Positions 7,839 through 16,301 of a stretch of 64,000 nucleotides of DNA are shown piece by piece. Every line of letters starts with the position of its first letter. Positions within the stretch are counted from its first letter, which is position 1. The notes under the pieces were generated by a model. That model was not told the origin of the DNA. It did not search any database and saw only the letters and a program-made list of their open reading frames with translations. Made by a program: the position numbers and the translations under genes. The stretch is from Gallionellales bacterium 39-52-133 (GTDB taxonomy: Bacteria; Pseudomonadota; Gammaproteobacteria; Burkholderiales; Gallionellaceae), in NCBI GenBank assembly GCA_002278935.1, contig NCJL01000001.1, positions 1-64,000 on the forward strand. Reading direction: 5' to 3'.

Positions 7839-8117
7839 ATGATCAAAACGTTCCACTGCCGCGACACCGAGTCCCTGTTTAAAGGCAAACGAGTTGTTCG
7901 CTATGTAAATTTTGAACGTGTGGCATTGCGCAAACTTGAACAGCTAGATTTGGCATTAACCGTTGAAGATATGCGTTCCCCGCCAGGGAACAGACTGGAA
8001 ATGCTGAAGGGAAACCGGGCCGGGCAGTGGAGCGTACGCATCAACGATCAATGGCGCATTTGTTTTCGTTTTATAAACGGCGATGCGATAGACGTAGAGA
8101 TCGTTGACTATCACTGA
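7839..8117 (+). CDS. higB: HigB/RelE-type toxin (mRNA interferase)
   Basis: Protein of 92 residues of the HigB family, toxins that cleave mRNA on the ribosome. The core WSVRINDQWRICFRF (about residues 64-78) and the C-terminal VEIVDYH are typical, the final His included. An ATG at 7821 is in frame but lies in the centre of the operator and upstream of the predicted -10, so the ATG at 7839 is preferred. The antitoxin gene follows 15 bases later. The toxin-first order is that of higBA systems. Confidence 0.88.
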   Translation: MIKTFHCRDTESLFKGKRVVRYVNFERVALRKLEQLDLALTVEDMRSPPGNRLEMLKGNRAGQWSVRINDQWRICFRFINGDAIDVEIVDYH

Positions 8118-8132
8118 AAAGGAACAGACATC

Positions 8133-8432
8133 ATGCGTGAAATTGCCCCTGTATCACCCGGCGAAATGCTGGAAGAAGAATTCCTGAAACCTCTGGGAAT
8201 GACCAAATACCGTCTCGCCAAAGAACTCGGCGTACCGCCGCAACGCATTGGCGACATTGTCGCTGGCAAACGCAGCATAACTGCCGATACCGACCTGCGA
8301 CTGTGTCGTTTCTTCAGCCTTTCAGATGGCTGGTGGTTGCGTTGCCAGGCGAAATACGACACCGAAATGGCGAGAGATGCCATGGCTGAAGTGTTAAAGA
8401 AGATACATCCATTGGAACGTGCGGCCGCATAA
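8133..8432 (+). CDS. higA: HigA/VapI-type antitoxin
   Basis: DNA-binding protein of 99 residues with an XRE-type helix-turn-helix (about residues 24-62: TKYRLAKELGVPPQRIGDIV). The beginning (PVSPGEMLEEEFLKPLGMT) is characteristic of HigA. It should neutralise HigB and repress the operon through the palindrome at 7810-7834. A ribosome binding site AAAAGGA precedes the ATG. The pair sits between ubiE and the Tim44-like gene, which suggests insertion into the ubiquinone cluster. Confidence 0.92.
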   Translation: MREIAPVSPGEMLEEEFLKPLGMTKYRLAKELGVPPQRIGDIVAGKRSITADTDLRLCRFFSLSDGWWLRCQAKYDTEMARDAMAEVLKKIHPLERAAA

Positions 8433-8578
8433 AGTTCATATGAAAGCGCATGGCTGATTTCAACCTTATAACGAGTGTTATCGTCGTTGCCCCAGACTAT
8501 TAATTTTTCAACCATTGCATTTACGCCGCACTACCCATATATTAGAACCTGCTTAATTTAATTACTCAAAGGATATAC

Positions 8579-9415
8579 ATGAAACGTTTCTTGTTGGTGC
8601 TCACCATTGCCTTATCTTCATTGACGCTGCTTGCTGCAAACGCCGAAGCCAAACGCATGGGCGGTGGCGGCAGTTTTGGCAAGCAACGCAGCATGAGCCC
8701 GCAGCAGATGCAAAAAGCCCCTGCAGCGGCACCTGCTCCAGCAGCTGCGGGAGCCGCCGCACCTGCCGCCGGCAATAAGTGGATGGGCCCGCTGGCTGGC
8801 CTGGCGATTGGTGCCGGTCTGGGTGCCTTGTTTGCCGGTGGTCTGGGTGGTTTGGGCGGTGGCTTTGGCGGCATTCTGATGATGCTGGCTTTGGCCGCGC
8901 TGGCGTTTTTCCTGTTCTCCAAATTCCGCAAATCGCAACAGCCTGCCATGCAATACGCCGGACAGGGCGCGCCGTTTTCTCAGCCTGAAACACAGGCTTA
9001 TAGCGGTGGAGGTGCTGTCGCTGCACCCACAGCCAAAAATATTCCGGCTGATTTTCCGGTAGAGGCTTTCCTGCGCAGCGCCAAAATGTCTTTCATACGC
9101 CTGCAAGCCGCAAATGACCGCAAAGACCTGAATGACATCCGCGAATACACCACACCGGAAATGTTTGCAGAAATCTCCATGCAATTGCAGGAACGCGGCA
9201 ATGCAGCGCAAACCAGCGATGTGATTAACCTGAATGCCGATCTGCTGGAAGTGGTTACCGAGAATAACCACGCCATCGCCAGCGTGCGCATGACCGGCCA
9301 GATCGCCGAGAACAAGGGTACGCCCGAGAACTTTGACGAAATCTGGCATGTGCAGAAAGATCTGCAAAATGACAAGGCAGTTTGGCTGTTGTCGGGTATC
9401 CAGCAAGTAGCTTAA
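8579..9415 (+). CDS. Tim44-like domain protein
   Basis: Protein of 278 residues. It has a signal peptide or N-terminal anchor (about 1-24), then a low-complexity Ala/Pro-rich stretch (about 45-66), two Gly-rich hydrophobic segments (about 69-90 and 93-114), and a C-terminal Tim44-like domain (about 150-278; SFIRLQAANDRKDLNDIREY). The family is related to the lipid-associating domain of mitochondrial Tim44; its bacterial role is unknown. It sits between ubiE and ubiJ, a conserved neighbourhood in betaproteobacteria, which hints at a role linked to membrane or quinone metabolism. Confidence 0.85.
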   Translation: MKRFLLVLTIALSSLTLLAANAEAKRMGGGGSFGKQRSMSPQQMQKAPAAAPAPAAAGAAAPAAGNKWMGPLAGLAIGAGLGALFAGGLGGLGGGFGGILMMLALAALAFFLFSKFRKSQQPAMQYAGQGAPFSQPETQAYSGGGAVAAPTAKNIPADFPVEAFLRSAKMSFIRLQAANDRKDLNDIREYTTPEMFAEISMQLQERGNAAQTSDVINLNADLLEVVTENNHAIASVRMTGQIAENKGTPENFDEIWHVQKDLQNDKAVWLLSGIQQVA

Positions 9416-9421
9416 GCATTA

Positions 9422-9991
9422 ATGTTTAGTTTGTCGGCAGCCACGCTTAACCATCTGCTCAGCCAGAGCGGTTGGGCATTGGCAAGGCTGGCAAAATTTT
9501 CAGGTAAAACGGCGCGATTCAATATCGCGCCGTTTTCTTTTGCCTATACGGTGCTTGATGATGGCACGCTGCGCGCTGCCGAAAAGGAGGTTAATGCGGA
9601 TGCAAGCTGCAATATCTCGCCCAGCCTGCTGCCGCTTCTGGCCTTAAAAGATGAGCGTGCGTTTGCGCAAATCCAGACCAGCGGTGATGCTGCTTTGCTG
9701 GCGGAAATATTTTATCTGAGCCGCAACCTGCGCTGGGACGCGGCCGAGGATCTCAGCCGCGTTACCGGCGATATTGCCGCCGAGCGTCTGGTACTGCTTG
9801 CCGACACAGCGCAGCAGCAGATACGCGACAGTGCGAGAAATTTCAGCGAGGCGCTTGCAGAATACTGGACGGAAGAACGTCCACTTGTGGCAAAATCTGC
9901 CCATATCAACAGCTTTGTGCAGCAGGTTGATGCGCTGCGTGACGATGTGGCCAGACTGGAACAGCGCATCAACCGTCTTTCAAAAAAATAA
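9422..9991 (+). CDS. ubiJ: ubiquinone biosynthesis accessory factor UbiJ (SCP2 domain)
   Basis: Protein of 189 residues with an N-terminal SCP2 lipid-binding domain (about 1-110) and a C-terminal helical end that probably forms a coiled coil ([21 protein letters not shown]). UbiJ binds ubiquinone intermediates and scaffolds the Ubi enzyme complex. It starts 6 bases after the Tim44-like gene and is followed 4 bases later by ubiB. Codons about 29-40 contain a terminator-like hairpin (9506-9541). Confidence 0.9.
   Translation: MFSLSAATLNHLLSQSGWALARLAKFSGKTARFNIAPFSFAYTVLDDGTLRAAEKEVNADASCNISPSLLPLLALKDERAFAQIQTSGDAALLAEIFYLSRNLRWDAAEDLSRVTGDIAAERLVLLADTAQQQIRDSARNFSEALAEYWTEERPLVAKSAHINSFVQQVDALRDDVARLEQRINRLSKK
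9506..9541 (+). terminator. terminator-like hairpin inside ubiJ
   Basis: Perfect 13-bp stem, AAAACGGCGCGAT (9506-9518) with ATCGCGCCGTTTT (9524-9536), a 5-base loop, then CTTTT. The form is that of an intrinsic terminator, but it lies about 85 bases inside the ubiJ coding sequence. It could cause premature termination and so set the ratio of ubiJ-ubiB to the upstream genes. Confidence 0.5.
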
Positions 9992-9995
9992 AACT

Positions 9996-11531
9996 ATGCT
10001 GCGTTTTTTTCGCCTGATCACCATTATCTATGTCGCGCTGCGTTTTGGTCTGGATGAATTTATTCTGGCGCACAAAAGCACGCGCTGGCTGATCTTTCCG
10101 CTCAAGCTGGTGTTATTCACGCGCAATACCTCGGCACCGCGCGCCGTACGTTTGCGTCTGGCGCTGGAAAGCCTGGGGCCGATCTTTGTAAAGTTCGGCC
10201 AGATGCTGTCCACCCGTCGCGACCTGATGCCGGCAGACATTGCCGAGGAGCTGGCCAAGCTGCAGGATCAGGTGCCGCCGTTTCCCTCCGCTCAGGCAGT
10301 CGCGTTAATCGAAAAGGAATACGGCAAAAAACTGCTGGAGGTTTTTGCCAGCTTCGATGTCACGCCCATCGCCAGCGCTTCCGTCGCGCAAGTGCATTTT
10401 GCCGAGTTGCATGACGGGCGCAAGGTCGCGGTGAAAATCCTGCGTCCCGGCATCGAGCCCATCATCAACCACGACATCGCGCTGCTCGATGCCGGCGCGC
10501 TGTTGCTGGAAACCTTCTGGGCCGACGGCAAGCGTCTCAAGCCGCGCGAAGTCGTGGCCGAGTTCAACAAATACCTGCACGACGAGCTGGACCTGATGCG
10601 CGAAGCCGCCAGCGCCAGCGAGCTGCGCCGCAACTTCCCCGATTCCAAACTGCTGCTGGTGCCGGAAATGTACTGGGACTGGTGCAACAGCAACGTGATG
10701 GTGATGGAACGCATGCAGGGCATTCCCATCAGCCAGATAGCCGCACTTAAAGAAGCCGGCATCAGTCTGTCAAAACTCGCGTCAAATGGCGTGGAAATTT
10801 TCTACACCCAGGTGTTTCGCGACGGTTTTTTTCACGCCGATATGCACCCCGGCAACATCATGGTGGCTGCAGATGGCCGCTATATCGCGCTGGATTTCGG
10901 CATTATGGGCACGCTCACCGATAGCGACAAAAACTACCTCGCGCAAAACTTCATCGCGTTTTTCAACCGCGACTACAAGCGCGTGGCCGAGCTGCATATC
11001 GAATCCGGCTGGGCACCCGCCCAAACCAGAGTGGATGAACTCGAAGCCGCGATCCGCTCGGTGTGCGAGCCCATCTTTGCCCGCCCCTTAAGCGAAGTTT
11101 CCTTTGGCCGCGTGCTGCTCAAGCTGTTCCAGACCTCGCGCCGCTTCGGCATCGAGATCCAGCCTCAATTAGTTCTGCTGCAAAAAACCCTGCTCAATAT
11201 CGAAGGCCTCGGCCTGCAACTCGACCCCAACCTCGACCTGTGGAAAACCGCGAAGCCCTGGCTGGAACGGTGGATGAGCGAGCAGATAGGCTGGCGCGGT
11301 TTCCTCCGCTCGCTCAAAACCGAAGCCCCGCGCTACGCCACCCTGCTGCCGCAAATCCCCCGCCTGCTGCACCAGCAGCTGGCCAGCCATAACATCGAGC
11401 ACATCGAAACCGCGTTCAAGATGATGCTGACACAGCAGGCACAGCGCAATCGCTTGCTAGGAGTTGGGGTGGTGTTGCTGGCGGCAATGCTAGGAGTGGC
11501 GGTGTTTATTGCACTGAAAATGGCAGCATGA
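9996..11531 (+). CDS. ubiB: ubiquinone biosynthesis protein UbiB (atypical kinase/ATPase)
   Basis: Protein of 511 residues of the ABC1/ADCK/UbiB family. The KxGQ motif (KFGQML, about residue 65), the Ala-rich loop SASVAQVH, and the catalytic segments [11 protein letters not shown] and LDFGIMG are all intact. A C-terminal hydrophobic helix (about 487-509) anchors it to the membrane. UbiB is an ATPase needed for ubiquinone synthesis, probably helping to extract lipid intermediates. An open frame extends upstream into ubiJ, but the ATG at 9996, 4 bases after the ubiJ stop, gives the usual length. Confidence 0.95.
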   Translation: MLRFFRLITIIYVALRFGLDEFILAHKSTRWLIFPLKLVLFTRNTSAPRAVRLRLALESLGPIFVKFGQMLSTRRDLMPADIAEELAKLQDQVPPFPSAQAVALIEKEYGKKLLEVFASFDVTPIASASVAQVHFAELHDGRKVAVKILRPGIEPIINHDIALLDAGALLLETFWADGKRLKPREVVAEFNKYLHDELDLMREAASASELRRNFPDSKLLLVPEMYWDWCNSNVMVMERMQGIPISQIAALKEAGISLSKLASNGVEIFYTQVFRDGFFHADMHPGNIMVAADGRYIALDFGIMGTLTDSDKNYLAQNFIAFFNRDYKRVAELHIESGWAPAQTRVDELEAAIRSVCEPIFARPLSEVSFGRVLLKLFQTSRRFGIEIQPQLVLLQKTLLNIEGLGLQLDPNLDLWKTAKPWLERWMSEQIGWRGFLRSLKTEAPRYATLLPQIPRLLHQQLASHNIEHIETAFKMMLTQQAQRNRLLGVGVVLLAAMLGVAVFIALKMAA

Positions 11532-11594
11532 AGTGAGTTAATTTCTATTACTCAGAAGGTGCTGATATAAGTAGTTCAACGAGAGGAAATTTAT

Positions 11595-11948
11595 ATGAAA
11601 TTTTTACTGTTTATTTTGGCTGCTACAGCTACTTTCAGTTCTATTGGACACGCATCAAATTCTGATGCGCTAATCACCAAAAATTTAATCCTTGTAGAAG
11701 AAAATCACGCCACCATTTCCAAAGATAAAATCAACTACATTCTAGATAGCTACATCGTTATGTTTCAGCAACCATATTACATAACTGTTAAACGTGAAGA
11801 TAGTAAGCCCATCACATTAAATGAAGCTGCCGAAATTGCAGTTGAATATATTAAACCTAGGGGATGTACTACGCCCTTATCACGACGCCAGGATTTGGAT
11901 AAATTTACGAGCGATAAAACGCAATGGTTGATTGGGGTTGAATGTTAG
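11595..11948 (+). CDS. small exported protein, unknown
   Basis: Protein of 117 residues with a signal peptide (about 1-20, FLLFILAATATFSSIGHA). The mature part is hydrophilic, with a single pair of Cys residues near its C-terminus (Cys96 and the last residue Cys117). GAGAGGAAA precedes the ATG. The gene is AT-rich compared with ubiB directly upstream, which suggests recent acquisition. I do not recognise the family. Confidence 0.6.
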   Translation: MKFLLFILAATATFSSIGHASNSDALITKNLILVEENHATISKDKINYILDSYIVMFQQPYYITVKREDSKPITLNEAAEIAVEYIKPRGCTTPLSRRQDLDKFTSDKTQWLIGVEC

Positions 11949-11975
11949 TCATATAAGCCTTCTGCATGAAGCGTT

Positions 11976-12053
11976 GGTGTCAGACTCGATTTCTTTCAAT
12001 AACTTAAAATATCCAATATATTCAATTGGTTAATTTGTATCGACTCTGACCCC
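11976..12053. repeat. 78-bp inverted-repeat element with GGGGTCAG-type ends
   Basis: GGTGTCAGACTCGAT (11976-11990) faces ATCGACTCTGACCCC (12039-12053); the 15-base arms match at 13 positions. The AT-rich centre contains ATTCAATTGGTTAAT, also found in slightly changed form in the element at 1449-1508. It looks like a small non-autonomous element or a degraded repeat. Confidence 0.5.
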
Positions 12054-12122
12054 AATTCCGGCAGAATATCACTCCCCGCTAGAATCTGTGGCTTTAATCT
12101 TGCATTGAAGGGATTGTATAAC

Positions 12123-12371
12123 TTGAAGACAGACCGCATACTTTGCTTAATTTTTACAGTTCTAATTGCTGGTTGTACCTCAGAAGGAAATTCGCAATTT
12201 CTTGCAAATGGCAAAACTCAATATTTCTTCAATATGAGCGATTGCGAATCAGAAGCTTTATCGGAATATGAAACTGGTGGTAAAAAATATTCGGGTTATG
12301 AATGTAGAAAAATGCTACTTGGTATATTTCTACTTGAATCTACAACATATACAGGTAAGGGTAAGCCATAA
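12123..12371 (+). CDS. small putative lipoprotein, unknown
   Basis: Protein of 82 residues starting from TTG at 12123, supported by AAGGGA at 12107-12112. The open frame extends to a TTG at 12105, but that start would separate the signal from the N-terminus. A lipoprotein signal is visible (ILCLIFTVLIAGC), followed by a short mature domain with Cys at two further positions. It is AT-rich like its left neighbour. No family is recognised. Confidence 0.5.
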   Translation: MKTDRILCLIFTVLIAGCTSEGNSQFLANGKTQYFFNMSDCESEALSEYETGGKKYSGYECRKMLLGIFLLESTTYTGKGKP

Positions 12372-12516
12372 CAGACGAAGTGGGCGCCAGACTCAGCATG
12401 CAGCAACATATTGATGTTAATGTATTAATTTTACCTATATTTTCCTGCCAGCTCCAACTCACAAAAATATTTCGCTATGCATTACACTCCTTCACCAAAT
12501 TAGTGGAGTGACTGTC

Positions 12517-13002
12517 ATGCCTCATTTTTTATTGCGTTTGCTTGCCCTCGCCCTGATGCTGATGCCCTGTGCAGCACATGCCAAGGATATTTCCCTGCAT
12601 GACATTCTGACCTTGCCTGCTGCACCGCCCGGGGTGGTAATCGAGATCGTGACTTCCGACGCCGAGGGTTTGCGCTGGGCATTGCCGCAGGCGCAAGAGG
12701 CGGTAGCGCAGCTGCGCGCTAAATTCAGGGATGTGCCGGTGGCGATTGTGACGCATGGGCGTGAGCAGTTTGCGCTGACTCAGAAGAAGCAATCCACGCA
12801 TCAGGCCGAGCATCAGATTGTGCAATCGCTGACTCAGGATAAGCAGGTTGCGGTGCATGTGTGCGGCACGCATGCGGGCTGGCGCGGGGTGAACCCGGAA
12901 GATTTTCCGGCGTATGTGGATGTTGCGGCTGCGGGCCCAGCGCAGATTAATGACTATAAGGCCCTGGGTTATGTGTTGTTGGTGATACGTTCACGGAATT
13001 AA
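12517..13002 (+). CDS. exported DsrE-family-like protein
   Basis: Protein of 161 residues with a signal peptide ending about AAHA (residue 22). The mature part resembles DsrE/DsrF-like proteins: the central AVHVCGTHAGWRGVNPEDF holds the conserved single Cys, and an alternating hydrophobic pattern (VVIEIVTSD, VPVAIVTHG) fits the alpha/beta fold. Related cytoplasmic proteins carry sulfur; exported members are poorly understood. TGGAG at 12504-12508 supports the ATG at 12517 rather than the GTG at 12508. GC content and codon use match the housekeeping genes. Confidence 0.7.
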   Translation: MPHFLLRLLALALMLMPCAAHAKDISLHDILTLPAAPPGVVIEIVTSDAEGLRWALPQAQEAVAQLRAKFRDVPVAIVTHGREQFALTQKKQSTHQAEHQIVQSLTQDKQVAVHVCGTHAGWRGVNPEDFPAYVDVAAAGPAQINDYKALGYVLLVIRSRN

Positions 13003-13041
13003 TTGCCTGATCCCGCTTCGCCTTCAGGCAATGATTGATCT

Positions 13042-13231
13042 TTACATAATTCATGACAGTTTATTTGATTCTATGGCGTATGAAATTACCGACAATTTCA
13101 TATTCCATAACTTGCAAATCCCCCCTAGCCCCCCTTTGCAAAGTGGGGTAACGGTTGAATCTCAAACAAAGCTATTCCCCCACTTTTGCAAAGGGGGGCT
13201 AGGGGGATTTTGTACGTCATGAATGATGTAA
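13042..13231. repeat. MITE-like inverted-repeat element, right of the DsrE gene
   Basis: The terminal arms TTACATAATTCATGAC (13042-13057) and GTCATGAATGATGTAA (13216-13231) match at 15 of 16 positions. Inside is a second, long C-rich/G-rich inverted repeat (about 13116-13148 against 13177-13210, cores CCTAGCCCCCC and GGGGGGCTAGG). A further small hairpin lies at 13080-13101. There is no credible coding sequence. The gene-free stretch 13003-13327 is essentially this element plus an IHF-like site near 13285. Confidence 0.65.
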
Positions 13232-13327
13232 GGCTCAATATTGAGCTGCGCCAAAACAGCCGGGCATCTAAAAATATTATTTATAATCAATATGTTACTG
13301 CTTTTTCGCATAATGCATTGACCCGGT

Positions 13328-14110
13328 TTATTGCCTGACCGGATCCTCAAAAAACCCGCTCTTCATTAATTCCATGGTCAGCGCCATATAGTCTTTTGCA
13401 CCCGGGCTGTTGGGCCCGTAGGCAAATACATCCAGCCCGTGCATGGGGCTGGCGGCGAGTGCGACGTTTTCGCCGATGCGGGTGTTGCATACCAAATCGC
13501 CATAGCGGTCTTTGACTTTGTCGAATATTTCGTACGCCATTTTGCGGCGTGAATCGAAACGGGTGACAACCACACGCCGTTCAAATTTTCGGTTGAGTTT
13601 TTTCTCCAGCACATTAAGTGCGGAATCCAGTCTGTGCACACCTTGCATTGAAAGAAAGTCGGCCGACACCGGGATCAATACCCTGTCAGCGGCAAGCAGT
13701 GCATTCAGTGTGAGCACACCCATCATCGGGCAGCAGTCGATAAGGATGGGTGCGCCGGTGAGCGCAAGTTCTTCTTGCAGGCCTGCTTTCAGCAGGGTGG
13801 CAGCCTTGGGATCGGAGCCATAGGTGGCATCGATTTTTGCCAGCTCGAGGGATGACGCGATAATTTGCCAGCCGGCGGGGGTGTCCCGCATCAATTTGGC
13901 CAGGGGGACTTTTTGCTCAAAAAAGGCCGCCATATTGAGCTCGGTCATGACATCTTTTTTCAAGCCGCACGCCAGGGTCAGATGTCCTTGCGGGTCCATA
14001 TCCAGCGCGATGGGGTGCCGCTTGGCTTTGGCCAGCACGGCTGCAATATTCAGGCAGGTGGTGGTTTTACCCACTCCCCCCTTTTGGTTAAATACGGCTA
14101 TTACCGCCAT
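13328..14110 (-). CDS. orphan ParA-family ATPase
   Basis: Protein of 260 residues with the deviant Walker A motif KGGVGKTTT (about residues 10-18), the A' motif LDMDPQGH (about 36-43) and Walker B ILIDCCP. It resembles chromosomal ParA/Soj, but no ParB gene is adjacent; the canonical parAB pair is at 24.7-26.5 kb. Such orphans often position other cargoes (chemoreceptor clusters, carboxysomes, flagella or plasmids). The gene stands alone, read towards the DsrE gene, with an inverted-repeat element on each side, so it may have arrived as a unit. The cargo cannot be predicted from the sequence. Confidence 0.88.
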   Translation of the reverse strand: MAVIAVFNQKGGVGKTTTCLNIAAVLAKAKRHPIALDMDPQGHLTLACGLKKDVMTELNMAAFFEQKVPLAKLMRDTPAGWQIIASSLELAKIDATYGSDPKAATLLKAGLQEELALTGAPILIDCCPMMGVLTLNALLAADRVLIPVSADFLSMQGVHRLDSALNVLEKKLNRKFERRVVVTRFDSRRKMAYEIFDKVKDRYGDLVCNTRIGENVALAASPMHGLDVFAYGPNSPGAKDYMALTMELMKSGFFEDPVRQ

Positions 14111-14258
14111 CTGATTGCCCTCTGATCACAGGCTGATACGAGCCTGATTGACAAATATTTTCTTGCCGGACATATGGAATCCGGCGAAGACTGAAAGTTG
14201 TTATCGGAAATTTTTTTGCTAACCTTAGTGGCAAACTCATAATAGCTTTTCTAACATC

Positions 14259-14387
14259 CCTGATTGTCCATAAGCCACAAACCCCTCCCAACCTCCCCTT
14301 GTCAGGGGAGGAGCTGGTTCTGTTCTCCCCCTGATAAGGGGGAGTTAGTGGGGGTTTATATCCAATTACACCATATGGACATTCAGG
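14259..14387. repeat. MITE-like inverted-repeat element between parA-like gene and glmS
   Basis: The ends CCTGATTGTCCATA (14259-14272) and TATGGACATTCAGG (14374-14387) are inverted repeats with one mismatch. Inside are imperfect C-rich and G-rich arms (AAACCCCTCCCAACCTCCCC against GGGGGAGTTAGTGGGGGTTT). The design, with unrelated outer ends and a C/G-rich inner palindrome, is like that of the element at 13042-13231. No gene is present. Confidence 0.65.
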
Positions 14388-14396
14388 ATCAACCGA

Positions 14397-16223
14397 TTAC
14401 TCTACGGTGACCGATTTAGCCAAATTGCGAGGTTTGTCCACATCCGTTCCCTTTTGCAGTGCCACGTAATATGCCAGCAGTTGTAAAGGGATGGTGTGCA
14501 GAATAGGGCTTAGAAATCCTGCGTGTTCGGGCATTTGCATGACATGAACGCCTTCGGAGGATTGTATTTTTGTGTTGGCATCGGCAAACACAAACAACTC
14601 GCCGCCGCGTGCGCGCACTTCCTGCAGGTTGGACTTCAATTTTTCCAGCAGCGTGTCGTTGGGCGCAACAGCAATCACCGGCATGTCCTTGTCCACCAGT
14701 GCCAGCGGGCCATGTTTCAGCTCGCCTGCCGGATAGGCTTCGGCGTGGATATAAGAAATTTCCTTGAGTTTGAGCGCGCCTTCCAGCGCAATCGGGTAAT
14801 GCAAACCGCGCCCCAGGAACAGCGCATGATGTTTATTTGCAAAGTTTTCCGCCAATTTTTTAATGGCGGGTTCCAGCTTCAATACCGCCTGTACTGCGCT
14901 GGGCAGATGACGCAAGTCATGCAGATGCTGCTGTTCCTGTTGCTGGCTTAATTTTCCGCGAAGCTTGGCCAATACCAGTGTGAGCAGGAACAGCCCGGCC
15001 AGTTGGGTGGTAAAGGCCTTGGTTGAAGCGACGCCAATTTCGGGACCTGCGCGTGTCAGAAATCGCAGGCTGGACTGGCGGATGATGGCGCTTTCAGGCA
15101 CGTTGCATATTGCCAGGGTATGTGCGTGCCCGACGGCCTTGGCATGGTTCAGCGCGGCGAGGGTATCGGCCGTTTCACCTGACTGCGAGATGGTGACAAT
15201 CAGGGTGTTGGGGTTGGATACGCTGGTGCGGTAGCGATATTCGCTGGCGATTTCTACATTGCAGGGGATGCCCGCAATTTCTTCCAGCCAGTTGCGCGCG
15301 ACCAGCCCGGAGTTATGGCTGGTGCCGCAGGCCAGTATCAGGATGCTGTCGATTTTCGCAAAGGCTGCGGACGCTTCGGCGCCAAAGATACCGGGGATCA
15401 GCGACTGGCTGTTGCACACGGCTTCAAGCGTATTGGCCAGTGCCTGCGGTTGTTCGAAAATTTCTTTCAGCATGTAATGCTTGTATTCGCCCAGCTCGAC
15501 GCTGTCGTTGGTCAGCTCGCTAATCTGTACCGGACGGGTCACCGGCTTGCCCCTGGCATCAAAAACTTTATACGCATCGAGGCCAATCTCGGCTACGTCA
15601 CCTTCCTCCAGATACACCACATTTTTGGTCACGGCCAGCAGCGCCGACATATCGGAAGCAATGAAGTTTTCATGCTTGCCCACACCCAGCAGCAGCGGGC
15701 TGCCTTTGCGCGAGCATATGAGTTGCGCCGGATTGTCTGCCGCCACCACGCCTATCGCATAGGCACCCACCAGTTCGGCGAGCGAGGCCTGGGTTGCGGC
15801 TAACAGGGTTGCGCCATTCTTGTAGTGGCTGTGCACGAGGTGAGCGATAACCTCGGTGTCAGTGTCGGAGGTAAACACATAACCCTGAGCGGTGAGGCGG
15901 GTGCGCAGTTCTTCGTAATTTTCAATAATGCCGTTATGCACCACCGCAATGCTGGCATTGCTCATATGCGGGTGGGCGTTGCGCTCGCTGGGCACGCCAT
16001 GGGTGGCCCAGCGTGTGTGGGCAATGCCGAGGTGGCCGCTGATATCGGCACTTTTGAGGGTCAGGTCGGCCACACGGCCGGTGCTGCGCGCGCGCTGCAA
16101 TTGCTTATCGTGCACAACCACCAGACCCGCCGAGTCATAGCCGCGGTATTCAAGACGTTGCAAGCCCTGCAATAAAATAGGTACTACATTACGTTGCGCA
16201 ACTGCGCCTACAATACCGCACAT
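14397..16223 (-). CDS. glmS: glutamine-fructose-6-phosphate aminotransferase (isomerizing)
   Basis: Protein of 608 residues that makes glucosamine 6-phosphate from fructose 6-phosphate and glutamine, the entry to peptidoglycan and LPS amino sugars. The start MCGIVGAV carries the catalytic Cys2 of the glutaminase domain (about 1-220). Two SIS domains follow (about 285-425 and 455-595), and the C-terminus [13 protein letters not shown] is typical. No glmS ribozyme-like leader is evident in the 78-base spacer to glmU, which instead holds one of the 15-base repeats. Confidence 0.97.
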   Translation of the reverse strand: MCGIVGAVAQRNVVPILLQGLQRLEYRGYDSAGLVVVHDKQLQRARSTGRVADLTLKSADISGHLGIAHTRWATHGVPSERNAHPHMSNASIAVVHNGIIENYEELRTRLTAQGYVFTSDTDTEVIAHLVHSHYKNGATLLAATQASLAELVGAYAIGVVAADNPAQLICSRKGSPLLLGVGKHENFIASDMSALLAVTKNVVYLEEGDVAEIGLDAYKVFDARGKPVTRPVQISELTNDSVELGEYKHYMLKEIFEQPQALANTLEAVCNSQSLIPGIFGAEASAAFAKIDSILILACGTSHNSGLVARNWLEEIAGIPCNVEIASEYRYRTSVSNPNTLIVTISQSGETADTLAALNHAKAVGHAHTLAICNVPESAIIRQSSLRFLTRAGPEIGVASTKAFTTQLAGLFLLTLVLAKLRGKLSQQQEQQHLHDLRHLPSAVQAVLKLEPAIKKLAENFANKHHALFLGRGLHYPIALEGALKLKEISYIHAEAYPAGELKHGPLALVDKDMPVIAVAPNDTLLEKLKSNLQEVRARGGELFVFADANTKIQSSEGVHVMQMPEHAGFLSPILHTIPLQLLAYYVALQKGTDVDKPRNLAKSVTVE

Positions 16224-16278
16224 AGCTTATTTCCCTGTCTTCACGTTTAGTTGATACACCTTGGCTACATTGCAATTT

Positions 16279-16300
16279 ATTCAATATAATCAAGTACTTA
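16279..16300 (+). repeat. intergenic repeat with IHF-like site (copy 2)
   Basis: ATTCAATATAATCAA followed by GTACTTA, fitting WATCAANNNNTTR. It lies in the glmU-glmS spacer, immediately after the glmU stop and 56 bases before the glmS start in the direction of transcription. Confidence 0.6.
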
Positions 16301-16301
16301 T

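Noticed and set aside
9774-9995. Long N-terminal extension of UbiB
   Set aside because: It overlaps ubiJ in another frame; the ATG at 9996 gives the normal UbiB length and start.
13042-13231. CRISPR-like repeats
   Set aside because: The repeated C/G-rich arms are inverted and occur once each, with no direct repeats or spacers.
13031-13350. Short open frames on both strands between the DsrE and ParA-like genes
   Set aside because: They are translations of the nested inverted repeats (Pro- or Gly-rich low complexity), with no credible gene structure.
16224-16301. glmS ribozyme or riboswitch upstream of glmS
   Set aside because: The spacer is only 78 bases and shows no ribozyme core; such elements are mainly known from Firmicutes.
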